Shown here: piece by piece, positions 58,570 through 64,000 of the stretch | Position numbering within the stretch: position 1 is the stretch's first letter | How the letters are laid out: each line of letters opens with the position of its first letter | Assembly: GCA_009809945.1 (NCBI GenBank) | Contig: WTPW01000649.1 | Span: 211,170 to 275,169 of the forward strand | DNA length: 64,000 bases | From: Gigaspora margarita | Lineage: Eukaryota > Glomeromycota > Glomeromycetes > Diversisporales > Gigasporaceae | Reading direction: 5' to 3' | The notes under the pieces: model-generated | The model's database searches: none | Told to the model about the DNA's origin: nothing | Seen by the model: only the letters and a program-made list of their open reading frames with translations | Translations under genes and position numbers: made by a program

Positions 58570-58814
58570 GGGGGAAGTTAATAGAAAAGGAACAAATTTT
58601 TTCTAAGTAAAAGTTTTTTCAACTTTGAGCTTAATTATTTTGTTAAATATCTTATTAAATCTAATAATTTTCTTTTATTTTAATTCTAGATAATTCTAAA
58701 ATTAAAAAAAAAAAAAATTATCAAAATTGGTTAAGTAGTTGTCAAGATATTTTAATTTAAAAATTAAAAAAATTTTACTAACAATAATTTGTCCTTTTCT
58801 ATTGACATCCTCCC
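58570..58814. mobile_element. Foldback-like element, GGGGGAAGTTAATAG ends
   Basis: GGGGGAAGTTAATAGAAAAG with GAACAAATT is inverse to AATTTGTCCTTTTCTATTGA with CATCCTCCC. The inner part has TTATTTTAATTCTAG/TTCTAAAATTAA pairing like the other foldback elements. Confidence 0.7.
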
Positions 58815-58819
58815 ATATA

Positions 58820-59670
58820 ATATTTTTAATTATAAGACTATATTTATAGCTTTGTATACTATTTATATATTAAACCTAAATTATTAGTTAGCTATATATA
58901 TTAAGTACTATTTTTTAATTAATTTAGCCTATAGAGATTGTAGTACTAGAGATTTAGATTTTAATATGTTAATTACTTATTTAATATTACAAGTATATTA
59001 GAAAATATCTATAAATAATATTATATTCTCTAAATAAAGGCTTTTAATCATTTTTAAATTATATAAAAAATTTTAAATCTGTATAATAATATATAAAATT
59101 TTATAATAAAAATTTGTTTATTTTGTAACAAAGTAATCAAAATTAAATAATTTTAGTATATCTTGATTAGATAAATCTAATAGTATTAAAATTATTTATT
59201 TGAACAATTAAATTAAAGAAAATTTCTTAATTTACACATAGTGTTTGTACATAGGTACTAATTATTGATTTATAGCTTTGTGTAATATATAATTTATTAA
59301 GCAAAAAATTAACTCAGTTTAAGGTTAGGGTAAGATTAGGTTAGAGTTAGAGGGTATATAGTTTATACTAAAATTTAGCAAGAAATATTTTTTATTAGAA
59401 CTTCAAGAGCAGTTTTATAAACAAAATTTTGAAATATCAATATACCCATGTAAATATACATAGTGTACAAATAGAAATACTTTAAATTAAAATATATTTA
59501 TAAAATATTATTGGTTATATGGAATTTTTGCTAGAAAAATCACTTTTTTAATATTTTTTCAATTAGGTAATTTTAGACAAACTTATAACAACATATTAGT
59601 TCTTATATAAAAGTAAATAATTTTTTGACTTTATCGATTCAATAATGCATCAAATAAACTTTCAAATCAA
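58820..59670. other. AT-rich region without recognisable gene
   Basis: Dense short stops in all frames. Only an AGGTTAGGGTAAGATTAGGT phrase near 59320 stands out. Confidence 0.5.
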
Positions 59671-59686
59671 TAAAGTCAAAAGATGA

Positions 59687-60690
59687 AGGGGTATGGGGCC
59701 TATAGCCTAGTGGTCTAGGTGCCTATACCCTACACTAGAGGTTCCTGGTTCAAGTCTTAGTAGACGAAATTCTACGAATATTTGTCNCATACTNAGTGGA
59801 AGTCCANGTGAATACTTGATTGATAGANGGTTCTGGCAGAATGGATTCTATATGGAGAAGATGGCATCATGTTTATGGTGAGAGAAGCGGAGAACAGGTA
59901 GAAACCTGCGGAACAGGTCTACGTTTCAAAGAACACCTCTGGCACATGTGGAAGAACTGAAATAGGAAATAAATATGCAGAGTGAGGTCAGTGGCTGCAC
60001 TTGGAGACGTGTAAAAAAGNGAATGCAGNATGCACCNGGCTNGTAGTAGAAATACGACAAAGGTATGCAGAAGCCATGATGGGCACACCAACAGAAACCA
60101 CCAATCACTTTGGACAAAAACAGATAGTAGTCTAGTACTACGACCCTAGTTGGGAGTAACCTCAGTTACGCAATATAGCCTATACCTAACCAACACATGG
60201 GAGTCTCCTTATATGGCAAAGTCATTGCATGCTGAAAAAGTTTAAAAAGACATTAATGGATGGGATGACGATTATGGTGAAGAAACAAGAGGTGAGGTGC
60301 CTACTAAGGTAGTGCCAGGTGAGGACATGGACTATATGGTAGTAGGGATGTGGCCCTTCTTACGAACTTTGTGCCCTTCAGTCACCAAATAGGAAGTATA
60401 AAATTTACGAATNCGGTGGATGATCTCNAAACACCTATTTGGGAGTTAATAGAACCAGCATNAGAGATGCGGGGAATGCTAATTTAGGGAATAGAAGTAG
60501 GTTCAGAAGCATAAATCCTGGTTGTATTACGCACGGGGGTTTACAATTGGGTAGAATTTAACTTGAGGATAAATTAGTCCTAAGTTTAAGATTAGATATT
60601 AAAAGTTTGTACTGTAATTACGTATGTAATGATTGTATAAATTAATAATAAAAAATTGCGAACAAAGAGTTCATTCTATAAAAAAAAAAA
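59687..60690 (+). mobile_element. tRNA-derived SINE-like retroposon, 15-bp target duplication
   Basis: Direct repeats AAAGTCAAAAGATGA (59672-59686 and 60688-60702) flank the element, which ends in a short A-run (60680-60690). Its first 70 bases look tRNA-like: an A box TAGCCTAGTGG (59703-59713) and a B box GGTTCAAGTCT (59747-59757), the internal RNA polymerase III promoter. The body is markedly less AT-rich than its flanks and has no long ORF. Single N characters are scattered through it. At about 1 kb it is long for a SINE. Confidence 0.8.
59703..59757 (+). promoter_or_regulatory. Internal RNA polymerase III promoter (A and B boxes)
   Basis: TAGCCTAGTGG and GGTTCAAGTCT match TRGYNNARYNGG-like and GGTTCRANNCC consensus words, spaced as in a tRNA gene. 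Confidence 0.7.
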
Positions 60691-60800
60691 GTCAAAAGAT
60701 GATTTGTATGCAAATAAAAACCTGTATGTTTGTTTAAATTTGTCTAAATTAATCTAATTAAAAAATGTCAAAAGATTTTTTTTAGCAAAGATCCCATATA

Positions 60801-61129
60801 CAGGTAGATCTCCATAAATGCAATCTTCATAAATGCAATACTTTCTTAAATGCACAATTTTGTCTTGTCTGTAAAAAAGTATTAGTGCTAAATACATATT
60901 CTATATTCTGTAAATGCATGTTTTTCAAATAATTTTCTATATTATGCTACCTTTTTAAATGCTCATAGCCAATCAAATTTTAGTATTTAAGATATTATAC
61001 ATTTTTAGTAGAAACTTGGTGATCTAATCTTTAAAGTTACAATTTAATTGGCTCTTTCTAAATGCAATACTTTCTTAAATGCACATTGTAGACTTGTATA
61101 TACACATTGCATTTATGGAAGTTTGACTA
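60801..61129. mobile_element. Pogo-like MITE, TA target site
   Basis: CAGGTAGATCTCCATAAATG is inverse, with changes, to CATTTATGGAAGTTTGACTA. TA flanks both ends (60799-60800, 61130-61131). CTTAAATGCAATAC-like words are repeated inside both halves. Confidence 0.7.
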
Positions 61130-61426
61130 TAGTAATTTTATATAAAATATATAATGATTGTTATTTGTACACTATGTATATATATATATATAGTATTTTA
61201 AACTAGGGATATTACGGTCCGTCCTGGTCCAGTCTTGGTCCTAAAGACCGGTCCTACCAGAGAACCGCGAACTGGACTGTGGTTCAAGACCGGTCCATAA
61301 ATCGGTTTATAAATCGGTCTATTGGCAAAATAAGTTACAGTATATGGTTTAATGATTGCTATATATACAAAGACCTTACAGCTATCATAATAAATTCTAA
61401 AACAATTGAAAAAATTTTCAATGACC

Positions 61427-61528
61427 TAGTGATGCAATAGAATCATCTCAATAATTTATTGTAACTAGTTGCAACATAGGTTTTTAGTTAAGTCATAACA
61501 TCATTGAGACAATTCTACTGCATCACTA
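61427..61528. mobile_element. Minimal hAT-like MITE (102 bp), 8-bp duplication
   Basis: TAGTGATGCAATAGAATCAT with CTCAAT is inverse to ATTGAGACAATTCTACTGCA with TCACTA. CAATGACC at 61419-61426 and 61529-61536 is an exact duplication. Confidence 0.88.
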
Positions 61529-61612
61529 CAATGACCGAATAAACAAGTTACCAAGTCAAAAATTAATGTTACTGAATTAGGGTGACATAGATACAGCCAT
61601 CAACATTTTTAT

Positions 61613-63488
61613 CATCAGGGAATTTTATATATAGATATTAATCGATATATAACAGTTAATCGTTTTATATCGATTAAAAAATAACGATATATATCGATTA
61701 ACTAGTTAAAAATCGATATATATCATTTTCTATATTAAATCGTTATATATCTACAAATCAATTATAATCAGAATTATTTAAAACAATATATAACGATTAA
61801 CAAATCTTTAACGATTACACGGATAATTATTTGAAACGATATATAACGATTAACAGATCTTTAACGATTACACAGTGTTTTGACCATGTTACAAAAATTT
61901 CATCCCAGATTACCAGGTAAAAAAAAAAAAAAAAAAAAAAAGTATGTTAAAAAAAAGAGAAAAACAAGGTAAAGAAAACTGGCATAGGAAAAAAAAAAGG
62001 CGTTTTTGAACAATTTTTACCCCTCTCTCCCTTTTACCCCTTCTCCCTTTTACTTCCTCTCTCTTTTTCTCCTCTTTCTTTTTTTTTCTTTTTTCTCTTT
62101 CTTTTTTTTCTCTTTCTTTTTAATATTTCGAATACTTTCAAAATATTTTGGGATCAGTAGATCTGTAACCTGGATTATATCAAAGATGCGTTTGACTAAT
62201 ATTTTCAAAATGTTTTGATGATTTTTGATGATTGTACCACAAGATCAGATTAGATCTTTGTTTATTTTTTTTTGTTTATAATTTAGATCTTCTATCAATT
62301 TTACATTGTTTTTTCATATTTCTTTTGTTTTTTTTTGGTTTCGTTTCATTTTTTTTAGTTTCATTTTGTTTTTTTTTATTTATATTTTTTTTTATTTTTT
62401 CACCACTAGCACTTTGCAAGAAATCCAATAACTTTCCAGTACTTTGCACAAGCCAACTCAGCCTTTTGACACTTTGCAAGAACACACAACACCTTTCTCT
62501 AGCAATTTCGAACGTTTAAGAATGCAAGTTTTCGCAAGTATTCGCAAGTTTTCACAAGGTTTTGTTTTATTTATTTTTTCGTTTCATATTTTTTGTTTTG
62601 TTTTTATTTTTATTAATTTATTTTATTCTGGCACTTTGCGAAAACCTTCGACAATTTCTGAATTGCAAAACACGAACTCAAAATGGAGATTTGGAGCTTT
62701 GTTTATTTTTTTATTTAGTTTGCTTACATTTTTGTTTTTGTTTGTTTTCTTTTTTTTTTATTTCAGAACTTTGCAAGAAAACTGCTTAACTTTTCCGGCA
62801 CTTCAATTCTAACATCTCTGGCACTTTGCAGGAAGTCACGAATATGAATGAATATAATCGAATACAAGCAAATATGAGCGAAATATAAGTTTATTTTTTT
62901 CATTTTTGTTTTTTTTTGTTATTTTTTTGGTTTGTTTTTTGTTTGTTTTTTTTACTTATTTTTTTTAATTTTATTTTATTTTATTTATTCCTTACTTCTT
63001 TTGGAATTTTGCAAGAAACAACCTATCTTTTTGGGACTTTGCAAGAAGTAGCAAATATAAGTGAATATAAGCAAATATGAACGAATATAAGCAAATATGA
63101 GTGAATATAAGGAATATAATAGTTTATTTTTTTATTTTTTTTTTGGTTTTATTTTTTTTTGAATTTATTTTTTTTGATATTTTTTTATAATAATTTATAA
63201 TAAAATATGTAATATTTTAAAATATAATAATAATAAATAAAAAAATAAAATTTTATATTAAAAAATTGCAAAAACTTGTGAAAATCTGTAAAACGTTTAA
63301 AAATTTGCAAAAAGTATGATTATGTGAATATAATAATTATTAATTGATATCATATTCGATATATATCGATTAACCGGATATATATCGATTACTATTACTA
63401 TCGATAGTAATCGACAGGGGTGATGAGTATCGATATATATCTTATCAGTTAGTAATTGATATATATCTATATATAAAATTTGCTGATG
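61613..63488. mobile_element. T-rich non-coding inverted-terminal element, second copy
   Basis: CATCAGGGAATTTTATATAT (left) is inverse to ATATATAAAATTTGCTGATG (right), matching the ends at 8251-10291. Shared blocks include GATCAGTAGATCTGTAACCT, TACCACAAGATCAGATTAGA, GCACTTTGCAAGAA and TTTGCAAAAAGTATGATTAT. The left 250 bp is an array of ATATATCGATTAACGATTA-type words. Confidence 0.65.
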
Positions 63489-63679
63489 ATTAGCCAATGA
63501 GATCATTCTATAGGCAATGAACTGGTCCAAACCGGTCTTCAATTTAGAACTGAAAACTGGTTGGACTGGTCCAAAAGACTAGTCCGGACCATGGTCCTTG
63601 CAGGACCATAACATCCTTATTTTAAACCAAGAACAAAATCATCAATCAGTTACCTAAGCTAGTTTACCCAATTCTAATC

Positions 63680-63850
63680 AGATTAACTAGAATTATTTTG
63701 GTTAATTTAGTTAAGCGAGTTATTTAGCAACTGAACAAAATTTATAATTGGTTAATTTAGTTGATCTGAATTATCAAGCAACCAGATTAAAATTTCTAAT
63801 CGGTTAATTCAGTTAATCTAAGTTATTAAACTTAGCTAGATTAACCAGAA
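63680..63850. repeat. GGTTAATTTAGTTAATCTGA tandem repeats
   Basis: Three degenerate ~62-bp units contain GGTTAATTTAGTTAATC, GAGTTATTTAGCAAC and AAAATTTATAATT. Confidence 0.75.
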
Positions 63851-63884
63851 TATAATTTAAAAGATTATAAATTGTTTAAGGGTA

Positions 63885-63982
63885 TTGCTATTTACACTAT
63901 GGTTTTTGCTATTTGCACCATGGATTTTGTGTAACTTAGATTATCAATCAACCTTTTCTATTTGCACCATGGTAATATATGT
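63885..63982. repeat. GCTATTTGCACCATGG repeats
   Basis: Three to four copies of TTTGCTATTTGCACCATGGT-like words with variable spacing. Confidence 0.65.
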
Positions 63983-64000
63983 TGCACCAATAAAAACTCC

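Larger units (their letters stand above)
61204..63617. mobile_element. hAT-like element hosting a T-rich element
   Basis: TAGGGATATTACGGTCCGTC with CTGGTCC (left) is inverse to GGACCATGGTCC, GCAGGACCATAACATCCT (right). TATTTTAAAC flanks both sides (61194-61203 and 63618-63627), including the expected 8-bp duplication. Subterminal GACTGGTCC and GACCGGTC words are repeated. The second copy of the T-rich element occupies most of its interior. Confidence 0.7.

Noticed and set aside
59700..59775. Functional tRNA gene
   Set aside because: A and B boxes are present, but the sequence continues into a 1-kb body with A-tail and target duplication. It is a retroposon head, and I could not fold a complete standard cloverleaf.

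Overview
The window looks like nuclear DNA of an AT-rich, repeat-dense early-diverging fungus. An arbuscular mycorrhizal fungus of the Rhizophagus/Glomeromycotina type is my best guess. This is an inference from three things: the base composition, the LINE, hAT and pogo protein remnants, and a copper P-type ATPase with short GT-AG introns and standard stop codons. No rRNA, organellar or bacterial operon structure is visible. Ambiguous bases and one 284-nt N gap (38395-38678) show a draft assembly.

Only one gene is clearly intact: a two-intron heavy-metal (Cu+) P1B-type ATPase at 43105-46343 (+), predicted 987 aa. A candidate split gene end on the minus strand (54323-54965) and a CpG-richer small ORF (40862-41038) are weaker. 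Everything else I can support is mobile, tandemly repeated or decayed.

Layout. 0.3-5.65 kb: decayed LINE on the minus strand (endonuclease, RT, RNase H, C-terminal zinc finger). 5.9-14.5 kb: second LINE copy on the plus strand, split by a 298-bp MITE and by a 2-kb T-rich inverted-repeat element. 14.5-20 kb: MITEs, a 55-bp minisatellite, a long palindrome with an unresolved loop, and an orphan repeat ORF. 21.2-22.15 kb: hAT transposase remnant. 24.1-28.3 kb: full-length pogo/Tigger element with a decayed DDE transposase and nested MITEs. 28.5-37.3 kb: a dense series of short inverted-repeat elements and minisatellites. 37.5-39.9 kb: CACGT-rich region with a self-complementary satellite. 40-43 kb: nested MITEs and the ATPase promoter side. 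43.1-46.3 kb: the ATPase. 46.5-53 kb: microsatellites and pogo-, Harbinger- and hAT-like MITEs. 53-59.7 kb: mostly unannotatable AT-rich DNA with foldback elements. 59.7-60.7 kb: a tRNA-derived retroposon with 15-bp target duplications. 60.8-63.6 kb: a pogo-like MITE, then a hAT-like element hosting a second copy of the T-rich element. 63.7-64 kb: short tandem repeats.

The elements fit together as families. One decayed pogo transposase sits with several CAGTCA-ended TA-flanked MITEs. One decayed hAT transposase sits with many MITEs that have 8-bp target duplications. The LINE copies carry in-frame TGA/TAG codons where the family has Trp or Gln, which points to C-to-T decay.
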